Numbered from the stretch's first letter, positions 7,329 to 15,578 are shown. The stretch: DNA of 64,000 bases from Bacillus oleivorans (GCF_900207585.1 NZ_OAOP01000001.1:186001-250000); one strand, 5' to 3'. Numbers and translations: made by a program. Notes: a model not told the origin generated them from the letters alone.

Positions 7329-8287
7329 TGTGGCTTATTTTAGGGCTGGTGTTATTTACCTCCTTCTTACTTTTTACGTCATTGTTCCAAATGATCTTTT
7401 TGTCCGACAAAAGAATGCAAAAACGCATGAAAAAATATTTAGAACAGAGTGCTAAAAAGAAGCTATCTCCTAAAAGGTTTAATGCGCTTGTGCAAATTCG
7501 TCTTGCTACAAAAGGGATTCAGCAGCAGGTCCTGACAAAGGAGAAAAATTCCCGGCTCAAAGTACTTCTCAGCAGAGCTGGTGTATCTATAAAACCTGAG
7601 GAATATATTTTATTTCAATGGCTAGCTACAGCACTTGGAGGAGGCCTTTTTGTCCTGTTCACGGGAAAACTATTGTTTTTTCCAGTCGGTGCCATTATAG
7701 GGTTCTTTATACCTAAGGTGATTGTGACCAAAAAACAGCACGATCGTTTGGCCAAGTTTAATGAACAGCTACCAGACATGCTAACAACGGCAGTTGGTGC
7801 AATGCGTGCCGGCTTTAGCTTTCCGCAGGCCTTAAAGACAGTTGTCGATGAATCTGCTTCACCGATGAAGGATGAAATGGAAACGGTATTAAGAGAAATG
7901 CAGTATGGCTCAAGTATTGAGGAAGCGTTAAATGGTTTGAAAGAAAGGGTGCCTAGTGAGGATTTAGACTTGATGATTCAAGCGATACTAATCCAGCGTC
8001 AGGTAGGGGGAAACCTAGCGGTCGTTCTTGAGAAAATTATCGAAACGATCATGGACCGGACGAAAATCCAACGTCAAATTAAGACTTTGACTGCACAAGG
8101 AAGACTGTCAGGAATCGTTATTGGACTCTTACCAATTATTCTCGCATTTGTTCTATATTTAATTGAACCAGACTATATTGGAACTTTATTCACTGATACT
8201 CTTGGATTAATTCTAGTAGCAGGTGCAGCAATCTCAGGAATTATTGGCTTTTTCTTAATCCGAAAATTAACAACGATTGAGGTGTAG
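7325..8287 (+). CDS. tadB: TadB inner-membrane platform protein
   Basis: About 320 residues with N-terminal transmembrane segments, a central T2SSF cytoplasmic domain (FNEQLPDMLTTAVGAMRAGFSFPQAL style helices near residues 140-160), and two C-terminal transmembrane helices. TadB and TadC together form the membrane platform that TadA rotates. I place the start at ATG 7325, which overlaps the tadA stop and lies ten bases from GAGGAG; an upstream in-frame TTG at 7316 is too close to that site. Confidence 0.9.
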   Translation: MMWLILGLVLFTSFLLFTSLFQMIFLSDKRMQKRMKKYLEQSAKKKLSPKRFNALVQIRLATKGIQQQVLTKEKNSRLKVLLSRAGVSIKPEEYILFQWLATALGGGLFVLFTGKLLFFPVGAIIGFFIPKVIVTKKQHDRLAKFNEQLPDMLTTAVGAMRAGFSFPQALKTVVDESASPMKDEMETVLREMQYGSSIEEALNGLKERVPSEDLDLMIQAILIQRQVGGNLAVVLEKIIETIMDRTKIQRQIKTLTAQGRLSGIVIGLLPIILAFVLYLIEPDYIGTLFTDTLGLILVAGAAISGIIGFFLIRKLTTIEV

Positions 8288-8291
8288 GAGG

Positions 8292-9212
8292 ATGATGTAT
8301 TTAACCTTTTTCTTTACGATCACATTGTTCCTATACGGACTGTATACACTACGGGCGGATAAGAAAAAGCGCGTAAAAGCCAGATTGTCTTCCGTGTTCG
8401 ATAAAGATACTGATCAAAAGTCAGAGCCTATTGTTGATGAGAAAAAGAGCAGATATTCGCTTAAGCCTCTCTTTCAATTTGCCTGGAAGCATCTCCGTAA
8501 GCTATTTCAAAGAAAGCGGACGAACGAAAAAGAGGAAAAGCTAGAGCTTAAGCTGCTTCAGGCAGGAAATCCGTTCGGAATGAGAACGGCCGAATTTCGG
8601 CTTGTCCAGCTCACCCTTCTCATCCTTTTTCCGCTGGCATGTGTCGGGTACGGTTATATACTAAAGATGCCAATCGGCGGAATTACCTTTTTAGTTTTAG
8701 TCGGTGTATTAATGGGGATATATTTGCCTCATTATTATATTAAACAAAAATCAAAGATACGGAATCACCTGGCTTTACGCGAGCTTCCTGATTTTTTAGA
8801 TCTATTAACTGTAAGTTTGGAAGCTGGGCTAGGCTTTGATGGGGCTATCAGTAAAGTGGTAGCGAAAAAGCAAGGAGTATTGTCTAGTGAATTCCATCGG
8901 GCTCTTGAAGAAATTAGGCTCGGAAAAACAAGAAGGGAAGCACTATTAGGGGTTCGTGAACGACTGCTCGTGGATGAAATCAGAACCCTTATGAGCAGTA
9001 TTATCCAAGCAGAGAAACTTGGCATTGGGATGGTACAGGTTCTTCGGGTACAATCAAATGAAGTAAGAGAACAGCGAAAACAACGGGCTGAGGAAGCGGC
9101 GATGAAGGCGCCGATTAAAATGCTATTCCCGCTTGTACTATTTATCTTTCCAAGTCTTTTTATCGTATTACTGGGTCCAGCTATCATTCAATTTGTACAA
9201 ACATTTCAATAA
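8292..9212 (+). CDS. tadC: TadC inner-membrane platform protein
   Basis: About 306 residues; same architecture as TadB with a T2SSF domain (ALRELPDFLDLLTVSLEAGL near residues 165-185, the typical TadC motif) and a closing pair of hydrophobic helices. It is the second half of the pilus platform. ATG 8292 or 8295 fits GAGGTG at 8279-8284; a TTG start at 8277 would overlap it. It is the last gene of the Tad operon, followed directly by a terminator. Confidence 0.9.
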   Translation: MMYLTFFFTITLFLYGLYTLRADKKKRVKARLSSVFDKDTDQKSEPIVDEKKSRYSLKPLFQFAWKHLRKLFQRKRTNEKEEKLELKLLQAGNPFGMRTAEFRLVQLTLLILFPLACVGYGYILKMPIGGITFLVLVGVLMGIYLPHYYIKQKSKIRNHLALRELPDFLDLLTVSLEAGLGFDGAISKVVAKKQGVLSSEFHRALEEIRLGKTRREALLGVRERLLVDEIRTLMSSIIQAEKLGIGMVQVLRVQSNEVREQRKQRAEEAAMKAPIKMLFPLVLFIFPSLFIVLLGPAIIQFVQTFQ

Positions 9213-9214
9213 GA

Positions 9215-9262
9215 GGTTATCTCAGGAGGGGGTCTTTACCTTCACTGAGGTGACCTTTTTTA
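9215..9262 (+). terminator. Terminator of the Tad operon
   Basis: GGTTATCTCAG (9215-9225) pairs with CTGAGGTGACC (9245-9255) using G-U wobbles, followed by six T. It ends the Tad transcript just before the promoter of the next gene. Confidence 0.85.
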
Positions 9263-9264
9263 TA

Positions 9265-9293
9265 TTGATAAAGTAGATTTCCCCCATTATGAT
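9265..9293 (+). promoter_or_regulatory. Sigma-A promoter of the Gfo/Idh/MocA gene
   Basis: TTGATA (9265-9270), a 17-base spacer and TATGAT (9288-9293) make a near-consensus vegetative promoter. Transcription would begin near 9300, which rules out the upstream ATG at 9289 as a translation start. Confidence 0.82.
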
Positions 9294-9333
9294 GGGAATA
9301 GACTATAAGAATAGCAGAAAAGGGTGTGTTTTT

Positions 9334-10293
9334 GTGAGGATAAAGGTGGGCATTATTGGTTTAGGTGCTGTAGGCGAAAGACTTTTACATAAATTTTTAG
9401 AGCATTCGGAAACGGAAGTAGCTGCAATCTGTGACGCGAATAAAGAGCGTCTCCAATCCTTTCAAGAGAGGCTGCCAGACGTACAATTTTATACCGATTA
9501 TGAGCCTATTTTACAGGATAAAAACATAGATCTAGTCTATGTGGCCGTTCCCCCAAAGTTTCATCATCAAATCGCTTTAGAGGTAATTAGAGCAGGGAAG
9601 CCGATTTTATGTGAAAAACCGCTGGCGAATTCCTTCCAGGAAGCAGTTGAAATGGCGCAAGCGGCTAAAAACGCTCAAGTGGTCAATGCGATTAATTTCC
9701 CAACGCCATATAGCAGTGTATATCAGATGTTAAAGGAAAAACTGGAAAGCGTCGCAATTGGTCAAATCAAGCGGGTTGAACTGCAAATGTATTTTCAGGA
9801 ATGGCCACGGTTCTGGCAGCATAATCCTTGGATTGCCAAAAGAGAGCAGGGAGGATTCGTACGGGAGGTTTCGCCACACTTCCTCCAAGTGATGATCGAT
9901 CTCCTTGGTCCTGTAAAACATGTGCACTCAAAGTTAAACTATCCTGAAGACCCAACTCTTTGTGAAACCGGAATAATTGCTCATGCAGAGTTTCAGGATG
10001 GTACACCGATTTTAATTAATGGGTTAAGCGGAATTGGTCAAAAAGAGCATTTAGCTTTTAAAATATATGGGGATCAGGGCGTTCTTTCTTTAGTAAACTG
10101 GAGTCAGCTAGAGGAAGAAACACTAGAAACACCGAATACCATTATTCCGACAGAAAGAAAAGATTCATTGCTCGGGTTAATTGATGAATTGGTCAAAGCG
10201 CTAAAAGGTCAGCCAGCTAAGCTCGTAACCTTTGATCGCGGCGTGGAAGTTCAATTCGTTTTAGAACAGCTTCTGGGCCATTCTGTTGAGTAA
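9334..10293 (+). CDS. Gfo/Idh/MocA family NAD(P)-dependent oxidoreductase
   Basis: About 319 residues. The N-terminal Rossmann fold is clear (IKVGIIGLGAVGERLLHKF, dinucleotide-binding GxGxxG). The family motif EKPLANSFQEAVEMA supplies the conserved Lys near residue 93. A C-terminal beta-sheet domain with GGFVREVSPHFLQVMIDLLG supplies the active-site His. GTG 9334 was chosen because it has AAAGGG nearby and lies downstream of the promoter. It is monocistronic or co-transcribed weakly with the next gene through an imperfect hairpin at 10302. Substrate unknown; these enzymes usually oxidise sugars, inositols or biliverdin-like compounds. Confidence 0.88.
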   Translation: MRIKVGIIGLGAVGERLLHKFLEHSETEVAAICDANKERLQSFQERLPDVQFYTDYEPILQDKNIDLVYVAVPPKFHHQIALEVIRAGKPILCEKPLANSFQEAVEMAQAAKNAQVVNAINFPTPYSSVYQMLKEKLESVAIGQIKRVELQMYFQEWPRFWQHNPWIAKREQGGFVREVSPHFLQVMIDLLGPVKHVHSKLNYPEDPTLCETGIIAHAEFQDGTPILINGLSGIGQKEHLAFKIYGDQGVLSLVNWSQLEEETLETPNTIIPTERKDSLLGLIDELVKALKGQPAKLVTFDRGVEVQFVLEQLLGHSVE

Positions 10294-10301
10294 ACTAAGA
10301 G

Positions 10302-10324
10302 GGGTCTGACGAGGAGTCAGACCC
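10302..10324 (+). terminator. GGGTCTGAC inverted repeat, possible terminator
   Basis: GGGTCTGAC (10302-10310), loop GAGGA, GTCAGACCC (10316-10324): a perfect 9-bp stem without a strong T tract. A related GGGT/ACCCC palindrome occurs at 33573-33645, so it may be a dispersed repeat used as a weak terminator. Confidence 0.55.
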
Positions 10325-10347
10325 TTAATTAATGGGAGGAGAGGTAT

Positions 10348-11022
10348 TTGACGAAAAGAACAGCATTAGTTGTAGGTGCAACCGGATTGATTGGAAAGGA
10401 ATTGGTCATGCTATTGATAGAAAATCCGCAATATGAGCGGGTTGAGATCTGGGTCCGCAGGTCCAGCGGGTTCAAGCACCCAAAGCTTACAGAACGGATG
10501 ATTAACTTTGATTCTTTACAAGATATCCAAATAGAAACTCCTTTTCACGACGTTTTTTGTTGCTTAGGAACAACCATTAAAAAAGCAAAAACAAAAGACC
10601 AATTCAAAAAGGTGGATTTAGAATACCCGCTTGAATTAGCCAGATTTGCAAAAAATAATCATGCAGAACACCTCCTAGTTATATCTGCCATCGGGGCAAA
10701 TGCAGGTTCTTCGATATTTTATAATCACGTAAAAGGACAATTAGAGCGGGAACTTCAAGCTTTGACCTTACCGCAGTTATCCATTTTTAGACCTTCTATA
10801 TTACTAGGCAAACGGGAGGAATTCCGGTTTGGAGAAAGGCTGGGAATAATGGCTGTTTCCCTCATGAGATTCCTTTTACTAGGAAAACTAAAGAGGTATC
10901 GCGGAATTAAAGCTTCCGATGTGGCAAAGGCCATGGTTATCGCATCATTAAAGCAGCCGAAGCAGCCAGTCACCATTTATGAATCAGAAGAGATCGCGAA
11001 GCTTAGTTTGGAGGCAATATGA
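10348..11022 (+). CDS. NAD(P)H-binding atypical SDR-family oxidoreductase
   Basis: The 224-residue protein has an N-terminal Rossmann motif (VVGATGLIGKELVMLLIE, TGxxGxxG type) and a YNHVK pair (YxxxK) near residue 128 preceded by SAIGANAGSS. This places it in the atypical SDR group related to human HTATIP2/TIP30 and bacterial NAD(P)H-binding proteins. It starts at TTG 10348 with GGAGGAGAGG upstream. Its stop overlaps the start of the methyltransferase gene (ATGA), so the two are coupled. Substrate not identifiable. Confidence 0.82.
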   Translation: MTKRTALVVGATGLIGKELVMLLIENPQYERVEIWVRRSSGFKHPKLTERMINFDSLQDIQIETPFHDVFCCLGTTIKKAKTKDQFKKVDLEYPLELARFAKNNHAEHLLVISAIGANAGSSIFYNHVKGQLERELQALTLPQLSIFRPSILLGKREEFRFGERLGIMAVSLMRFLLLGKLKRYRGIKASDVAKAMVIASLKQPKQPVTIYESEEIAKLSLEAI

Positions 11023-12215
11023 AAGATAAATCTGCTATTTATTCATTAATTCATTATATTGGGGCGGCTTTCGAGGAAATGGATGTTTCATACTCTTTCA
11101 TTGATTCTGCCGCCCTCTGGATCCAAGGTGTAAAGCTCGAGAGACCCTTTGAAGTGAAGCTCCAATTTCAATGGGATGGAATGGACACCGTTTATCAGAG
11201 ATTTTTGGTACATCAGCCTTCGCCCCTTGAAAAAGACGCAATCCGAGGCAAATTTCATTTTGACTGGAACGGGATTCAGGTTACAATGGAATGCCCTTTT
11301 AATATCACAGTTCGAACCAACCCTTATCGCATCAAAGTTGTACACGAGGGGGCAGAGCTATGGTGCTTTTCGTTGTATACCTATCTTTATAGTGATATGC
11401 CTGAAGAATGTAAAAAGGCAATCCATACATATTTACTAGAAAAACAGCATTCTGTGACTTCCCAAAATGAAGAGGCTTGGAATCAAAATCAGTACAACAC
11501 CCTTGTTAATCGCTATGGAGAACCAGAGGAATTAGCTGCGAAAATCAAAAAAAATCCGGATTGGCGCTTATACCCGTTTAGAAAGTATTTAGGAGATGTA
11601 AAAAAACAAAAAGTGGTGCATTTATTGGGTTCTAATGGAATTAAAGCCATTGCTTTATCTTTGTTGGGGGCAAATGTTACTGTTGTGGACTTTTCAAAAG
11701 AAAATGAACGGTATGCGATAGAACTAGCCAAGCACGCAAATGTTGCGATTGCATATGTCGTTGCAGACATTTTCGAAGCTGCAAAGAAAGATGAAATGCA
11801 GCAAGAATTTGAAGTGGTTTTAATGGAGCTGGGTGTACTTCACTATTTTTTAGATCTAAAACCTCTGTTTGACACGGTAGAACAGCTGTTGCGGCAGGGC
11901 GGGAATTTCATATTACATGAATTTCACCCGATTTCTACTAAGCTCATTACATCCAGCGGGAAGAAACACAAGGTGACCGGCAATTATTTTGATCCTGCCA
12001 TTGTGGAAAATCAAGTGGCTTTTTCAAAGCATGTAGATGAAGAACAGAAACAGACACTTCCTACAGTGCTGCATCGAAAATGGACACTTGGAGAGGTCAT
12101 TACATCGGCAGCACAGGCTGGCTTAACCATTGAAATTCTCGAAGAAGAGCCCAATCATAAAAGTCATGATATTGGTTTGCCCAAGACATTTACACTGGTC
12201 GCATCAAAAAAATAA
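11019..12215 (+). CDS. Two-domain protein: nucleotidyltransferase-like N-terminus and class I SAM methyltransferase C-terminus
   Basis: 398 residues. The C-terminal half (about 195-398) is a class I SAM-dependent methyltransferase: VVHLLGSNGIKAIALSLLG is motif I, VTVVDFSKEN motif II, and ELGVLHYFLDLKPLFD with GGNFILHEFHP the later strands. The N-terminal half (about 1-150) reads like a small nucleotidyltransferase-type domain (YSFIDSAALWIQGVKLERPFEVKL, then WNGIQVTMECPFNITV), but the catalytic GS and DxD residues are not clear. The pairing is unusual and I do not recognise a named family. Coupled to the SDR upstream by a four-base overlap; the next 30 bases hold a terminator. Confidence 0.68.
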   Translation: MKDKSAIYSLIHYIGAAFEEMDVSYSFIDSAALWIQGVKLERPFEVKLQFQWDGMDTVYQRFLVHQPSPLEKDAIRGKFHFDWNGIQVTMECPFNITVRTNPYRIKVVHEGAELWCFSLYTYLYSDMPEECKKAIHTYLLEKQHSVTSQNEEAWNQNQYNTLVNRYGEPEELAAKIKKNPDWRLYPFRKYLGDVKKQKVVHLLGSNGIKAIALSLLGANVTVVDFSKENERYAIELAKHANVAIAYVVADIFEAAKKDEMQQEFEVVLMELGVLHYFLDLKPLFDTVEQLLRQGGNFILHEFHPISTKLITSSGKKHKVTGNYFDPAIVENQVAFSKHVDEEQKQTLPTVLHRKWTLGEVITSAAQAGLTIEILEEEPNHKSHDIGLPKTFTLVASKK

Positions 12216-12222
12216 TGGACAG

Positions 12223-12253
12223 AAATCTTCTGCTCGTCAGCAGGGGATTTTTT
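12223..12253 (+). terminator. Terminator of the SDR/methyltransferase operon
   Basis: AAATCTTCTGCT pairs with AGCAGGGGATTT across CGTC, followed by a T run. Confidence 0.85.
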
Positions 12254-12386
12254 ATGCCTATCAGAACAGGTGGCTAAACCTTTCTAGTTAATTTGTTAGA
12301 ATTGTACTAGAATGAGAGAAGAGTTACACGACTTCGTATTTTTTTGTAGATTACTAGAATATTTGCAGCATGTAGCCGGAGGGTCT

Positions 12387-13173
12387 ATGAACAATCGAAC
12401 ATTAATGATAAATCCTTTTTTCTTTTTAATGTTTGGGTCGCTTCTGATTTTGATCCAAACGAACAGCTATCTTCTGTTAGGGGTATGGGGCAGTCTCGCC
12501 ATTTTAGTATATGTAAAGCTGGGTAAGACCGGGAGATTGTTTATCGTAACCAATTTACTATTTGGAGTTGGATTTTCGCTATATTTATTTGTAATCACCC
12601 AAGGCCTTGCCGGCATAGGCTCGCCAGAATGGCATTTATTTTTAGATAGATTGTCTTTGGCGATTATGTTAATTCCATTCTTATGTATATCTGTTGCTAA
12701 CAAAGTTTCATTTATTCGATTTTGGAAAGGACCCATGTGGAATGAGTTCGTTCATTTTCCCTTTATCTGGTCGGGGTTTCACAAAGTATTTTTTACCGAT
12801 TGCATTAGCGATAAATATGATTATAATGATGCCTTTTATCGTAAATAAGGGATGGCTATACATTGAGGAAGTATGGGTTCTTGCTGTGATATTTGCGCTT
12901 ACCAACGCAACCTTTGAAGAACTAATTTGGAGAGGGGTTCTGCTCAGTCGTTTTTCAGAACAGCTCGGAGAAAAATGGGCAGTTGTATTAACCAGTTTAG
13001 GTTTTGGTTTGCAGCACTATTCCTTAGGGTTTTCCTGGCTGGTTTGCTTAGGATTTGCGGTAGGCGGACTTTTTTATGGCGGAATTACTGTTAAGTCAGG
13101 AAGTATCTTTCCAGCGTGGATTTGGCATCTAGTTCTTAACTTTTTAATGGTGTTCAGTGGACTCATTTTATAA
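12387..13173 (+). pseudogene. CPBP-family intramembrane metalloprotease, interrupted by a frameshift
   Basis: The reading frame beginning at ATG 12387 (GGAGGG just upstream) encodes hydrophobic helices up to NEFVHFPFIWSGFHKV. It then loses frame near 12775-12796, around a GGGGTTT and a six-T run, and continues one frame over as YFLPIALAINMIIMMPF to the end at 13173. The second part holds all CPBP (Abi/CAAX-protease-like) motifs: FEELIWRG (EExxxR), FGLQHYSLG and the closing HLVLN. Without the shift it would be about 260 residues with seven to eight membrane helices. It may be a true pseudogene or a one-base sequencing error in a homopolymer. A reader starting at 12312 would use a longer N-terminus with no ribosome site. 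Confidence 0.75.
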
Positions 13174-13265
13174 GAGATAAACTGGAAAAAATGAGGTGTA
13201 CATACCTATTCCTAAAAAGGATAACGTAAGATAGAAAAGGCATAACAATATAGGGGGTGAATTTG

Positions 13266-13643
13266 ATGGGGTTTTTAGATGGGCTGATGGGCAATGCTTC
13301 AGAGATGAAGCTAGAGGAAGTTCAAAAGGATTATGCAAATCTGCTTTCCAGTACGGAAAGAATTGAAAAGGCATATAAACTGATTCGGGATCTTTTCATT
13401 TTTACAAATAAACGCTTAATCCTGATTGATAAACAAGGAGTTACAGGGAAAAAAGTAGATTATCATTCGATTCCATACAAAAGCATTTCCCATTTTAGCA
13501 TAGAAACAGCCGGGAATTTCGATCTCGATGCCGAATTAAAAATTTGGATCTCGAGTAATGAGACGCCAATCGTGAAACAATTTAATAAATCATTAAACAT
13601 CTATGATGTGCAAAAGGTATTAGCTGAGTATGTGCTGGGTTAG
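13266..13643 (+). CDS. Bacterial PH-domain protein (bPH type)
   Basis: A 125-residue soluble protein starting MGFLDGLMGNASE, followed by one bacterial pleckstrin-homology-like domain (FIFTNKRLILIDKQG, then HSIPYKSISHFSIETAG, then LKIWISSNETPI). The FTNKRL.L.D pattern and the short N-terminal amphipathic helix are typical of small Bacillus PH proteins of unknown role. AGGGGG stands eight bases before ATG 13266; a GTG at 13257 overlaps it. It is monocistronic and followed by a repeat array. Confidence 0.85.
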   Translation: MGFLDGLMGNASEMKLEEVQKDYANLLSSTERIEKAYKLIRDLFIFTNKRLILIDKQGVTGKKVDYHSIPYKSISHFSIETAGNFDLDAELKIWISSNETPIVKQFNKSLNIYDVQKVLAEYVLG

Positions 13644-13677
13644 AAGCAGGCGATTCATTTAACTTGAGAAAAGGCAA

Positions 13678-13779
13678 GATAACCGAACTCGGAGCCGGAT
13701 AACCAAACTCAGAGTTCGGTTAACTGAACTTAGGATCTGATAACCGGACTCAGAGATCAGATAACGGAACTTAGATAAA
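13678..13779 (+). repeat. 20-21 bp tandem array, GATAACCGAACTCAG type
   Basis: About five degenerate units spaced 20-21 bases apart, each reading close to GATAACCGAACTCAGA. On the other strand this is the GAGTTCGG family seen at 28.5, 35.7, 55.0 and 62.4 kb. It fills the gap between the PH-domain gene (+) and glsB (-), which converge on it. Confidence 0.85.
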
Positions 13780-13787
13780 CCATCAAA

Positions 13788-14033
13788 TTACTTTAGTGCT
13801 TTCGCCGCTAATCCAAGGATAAATACAAAAATTATCGCTCCTATCAGTGCAGGGAAAACGGCGATTCCGCCAATGATTGGACCAAACGCTCCAAAAAGCT
13901 GTGCGCCAATCCAAGCTCCGCCAATTCCAGCGACAAGATGGCCAATGAATCCTCCGGGTACACTTTTTCCGATGACTTCGCTGGACATCCATCCAATAAT
14001 ACCGCCAACCAGCAGGTAAAAGAGAAGCTCCAC
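13788..14033 (-). CDS. GlsB/YeaQ/YmgE family stress-response membrane protein
   Basis: The 81-residue integral membrane protein is almost entirely hydrophobic, with Gly-rich helices (LLVGGIIGWMSSEVIG, GIGGAWIGAQLFG, ALIGAIIFVFILG), matching the transglycosylase-associated/YmgE family. The start is GTG with AGGAGGG seven bases upstream on the minus strand. The family is linked to general stress in many bacteria; its molecular role is unknown. It stands alone, transcribed away from the RsgA leader. Confidence 0.88.
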   Translation of the reverse strand: MELLFYLLVGGIIGWMSSEVIGKSVPGGFIGHLVAGIGGAWIGAQLFGAFGPIIGGIAVFPALIGAIIFVFILGLAAKALK

Positions 14034-14173
14034 CTCTTGTTACCCTCCTCTATTGAGAGATTCCTTGTACTAATAGGATATGAACAGCGGACAACCTTTG
14101 TTTGGACGCATAGATTAGTTGGAAGGATAACGGTCATTTTAGATACAATAAGCCATGTTTTACAAAAATTGTG

Positions 14174-14202
14174 TTTACATTCCAATCGGATTTGCATATA
14201 AT
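14174..14202 (+). promoter_or_regulatory. Sigma-A promoter of the RsgA-paralog leader
   Basis: TTTACA (14174-14179), 17-base spacer, consensus TATAAT (14197-14202). The start point near 14209 gives a leader RNA of about 230 bases before the coding region. Confidence 0.87.
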
Positions 14203-14237
14203 ACAATCAACTATATGAGTGGAAAGGGTGATGTGCT

Positions 14238-14315
14238 ATGACTAAGAAAAATATAATGACGCCAATTGTAATAAATTTCATAGTGCAGCCCGTTAAGAAA
14301 GAATCGGCAAAGTAA
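14238..14315 (+). CDS. 25-residue leader peptide of the RsgA paralog
   Basis: ATG 14238 opens a 25-codon frame (MTKKNIMTPIV... ending VKKESAK) with AAAGGGTG about nine bases upstream. It lies wholly inside the untranslated leader of the RsgA paralog. Codons 16-19 (Val-Gln-Pro-Val, 14283-14294) contain the strand that can pair with the downstream terminator. Ribosome position on this small frame would therefore decide whether the terminator forms. The peptide itself resembles nothing I recognise; its job is likely regulatory in cis. Confidence 0.75.
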   Translation: MTKKNIMTPIVINFIVQPVKKESAK

Positions 14316-14380
14316 TTACGTATGTCTTCTATTTGAAAATGGAATTTTCCACGGGCTGCAATCTATGCTCGTGGTTTTTT
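14284..14380 (+). promoter_or_regulatory. Antiterminator/terminator attenuator in front of the RsgA paralog
   Basis: Terminator: CCACGGGC (14349-14356) pairs with GCTCGTGG (14367-14374) followed by six T (14375-14380). Antiterminator: TGCAGCCCGT (14284-14293, inside the leader ORF) is perfectly complementary to ACGGGCTGCA (14351-14360), which overlaps the 5' arm of the terminator. The two structures exclude each other. This is the logic of ribosome-mediated attenuation: a stalled or absent ribosome leaves the first strand free and allows read-through. Confidence 0.8.
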
Positions 14381-14384
14381 AATG

Positions 14385-14406
14385 GACCGTGAGAACGGTC
14401 TTTTTT
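14385..14406 (+). terminator. Second tandem terminator in the RsgA leader
   Basis: GACCGT, GAGA tetraloop, ACGGTC, then six T. It follows the first terminator by four bases. No antiterminator partner was found for it by eye, although a stalled or displaced structure could affect both. Confidence 0.8.
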
Positions 14407-14442
14407 CATTTTAAAAATGATTTTCAAATGGAGGAAATAACG

Positions 14443-15507
14443 TTGAAACTAGATCAATTAGGATGGGATTCTCAATTAGAAGAAGCTTTTTTACCATATA
14501 AAGAAACAGGCTTTACGGCCGGGAGAGTTGGACTTGAGCATAAGGGGAGTTATCGGATTTTTACAGAAACAGGCGTACTGTTAGGTGAAATCTCGGGAAA
14601 AATGAGATTTGAGTCTGCAAAACGTGAGGACTTCCCTGCCGTTGGTGATTGGGTTGTAATTCAAGCTAGAACAGACGAAAAACGTGCAACGATTCATGCT
14701 ATTTTACCAAGGAAAAGCAAGTTTTCCCGTAAGGCAGCGGGGCTTACAACAGAAGAACAGATTATTGCAGCAAATGTCGACACTTTGTTCATCGTAACAG
14801 CCCTTAACCATGACTTTAACCCGCGCAGGGTCGAACGGTTTATGATTATGGCGTGGGAAAGCGGGGCGAACCCGGTGATTGTGCTAAGTAAAGCAGACCT
14901 TTGTGAAAATCCTGAAGAAAAGGTCCTTGAAATGGAATCAGTTGCTTTGGGTGTTCCGATTATTGTTATAAGTGTCAAAGAAAACATCGGCTTAGATGAA
15001 ATAGCGGATTCTATCAAGCCTGGTCAAACGGTGGCCCTGCTTGGCTCATCCGGTGTAGGAAAATCGACGCTAATTAATACGTTGGCAGGAGAAGAGATCC
15101 AAAAGGTACAGGATATCCGTGAAGGTGATGATAAAGGAAGGCATACCACCACCCATCGGGAAATGGTATTGCTCCCGAGTGGAGGCGTCTTGATTGATAC
15201 CCCTGGAATGAGAGAATTCCAATTATGGGAAGCAGGGGAAGGCTTAGAAAACAGCTTCCAGGATATTGAATCGCTGGCTGAGCAATGTCTTTTCCGGGAT
15301 TGCCGGCACCAGTCTGAACCACAGTGTGCGGTTCAGGCGGCGATTCTCTCAGGTGAATTAGATCAGAAAAGATATGATAGCTACCTTAAATTACAGAAGG
15401 AATTAGCGTATATAGAAAGAAAGACGAATCAAAAGGTCCGGCTTGATGATAAGAAAAAGTGGAAAAATATATCGAAGTTCCAGAAGAATTTTTATAAGGG
15501 CAAGTAA
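14443..15507 (+). CDS. RsgA-type ribosome small-subunit-dependent GTPase (paralog)
   Basis: 354 residues, a circularly permuted GTPase of the RsgA/YjeQ family: N-terminal OB-fold (FPAVGDWVVIQAR), then G4 (VLSKADL), G1 (GSSGVGKSTLINTL), switch region GRHTTTHREM, G3 (DTPGM), and a zinc knuckle CLFRDCRHQSEPQC near residue 280. RsgA acts in late 30S maturation. The length and Lys-rich C-terminal tail suggest the second copy found in some bacilli rather than the housekeeping YloQ-type copy next to prkC. TTG 14443 is preceded by GGAGG at eight bases. It is preceded by a leader peptide and two tandem terminators, so expression is probably inducible. Confidence 0.88.
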   Translation: MKLDQLGWDSQLEEAFLPYKETGFTAGRVGLEHKGSYRIFTETGVLLGEISGKMRFESAKREDFPAVGDWVVIQARTDEKRATIHAILPRKSKFSRKAAGLTTEEQIIAANVDTLFIVTALNHDFNPRRVERFMIMAWESGANPVIVLSKADLCENPEEKVLEMESVALGVPIIVISVKENIGLDEIADSIKPGQTVALLGSSGVGKSTLINTLAGEEIQKVQDIREGDDKGRHTTTHREMVLLPSGGVLIDTPGMREFQLWEAGEGLENSFQDIESLAEQCLFRDCRHQSEPQCAVQAAILSGELDQKRYDSYLKLQKELAYIERKTNQKVRLDDKKKWKNISKFQKNFYKGK

Positions 15508-15508
15508 G

Positions 15509-15553
15509 AAAGCCTTATTGGGGATTTCCGTTTCTCCAATAAGGCTTCTTTTT
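15509..15553 (+). terminator. Terminator of the RsgA paralog
   Basis: AAGCCTTATTGG (15510-15521) pairs with CCAATAAGGCTT (15536-15547), then a CTTTTT tract. Confidence 0.9.
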
Positions 15554-15578
15554 CGCAAAAATTCAGGACATAACAAGA

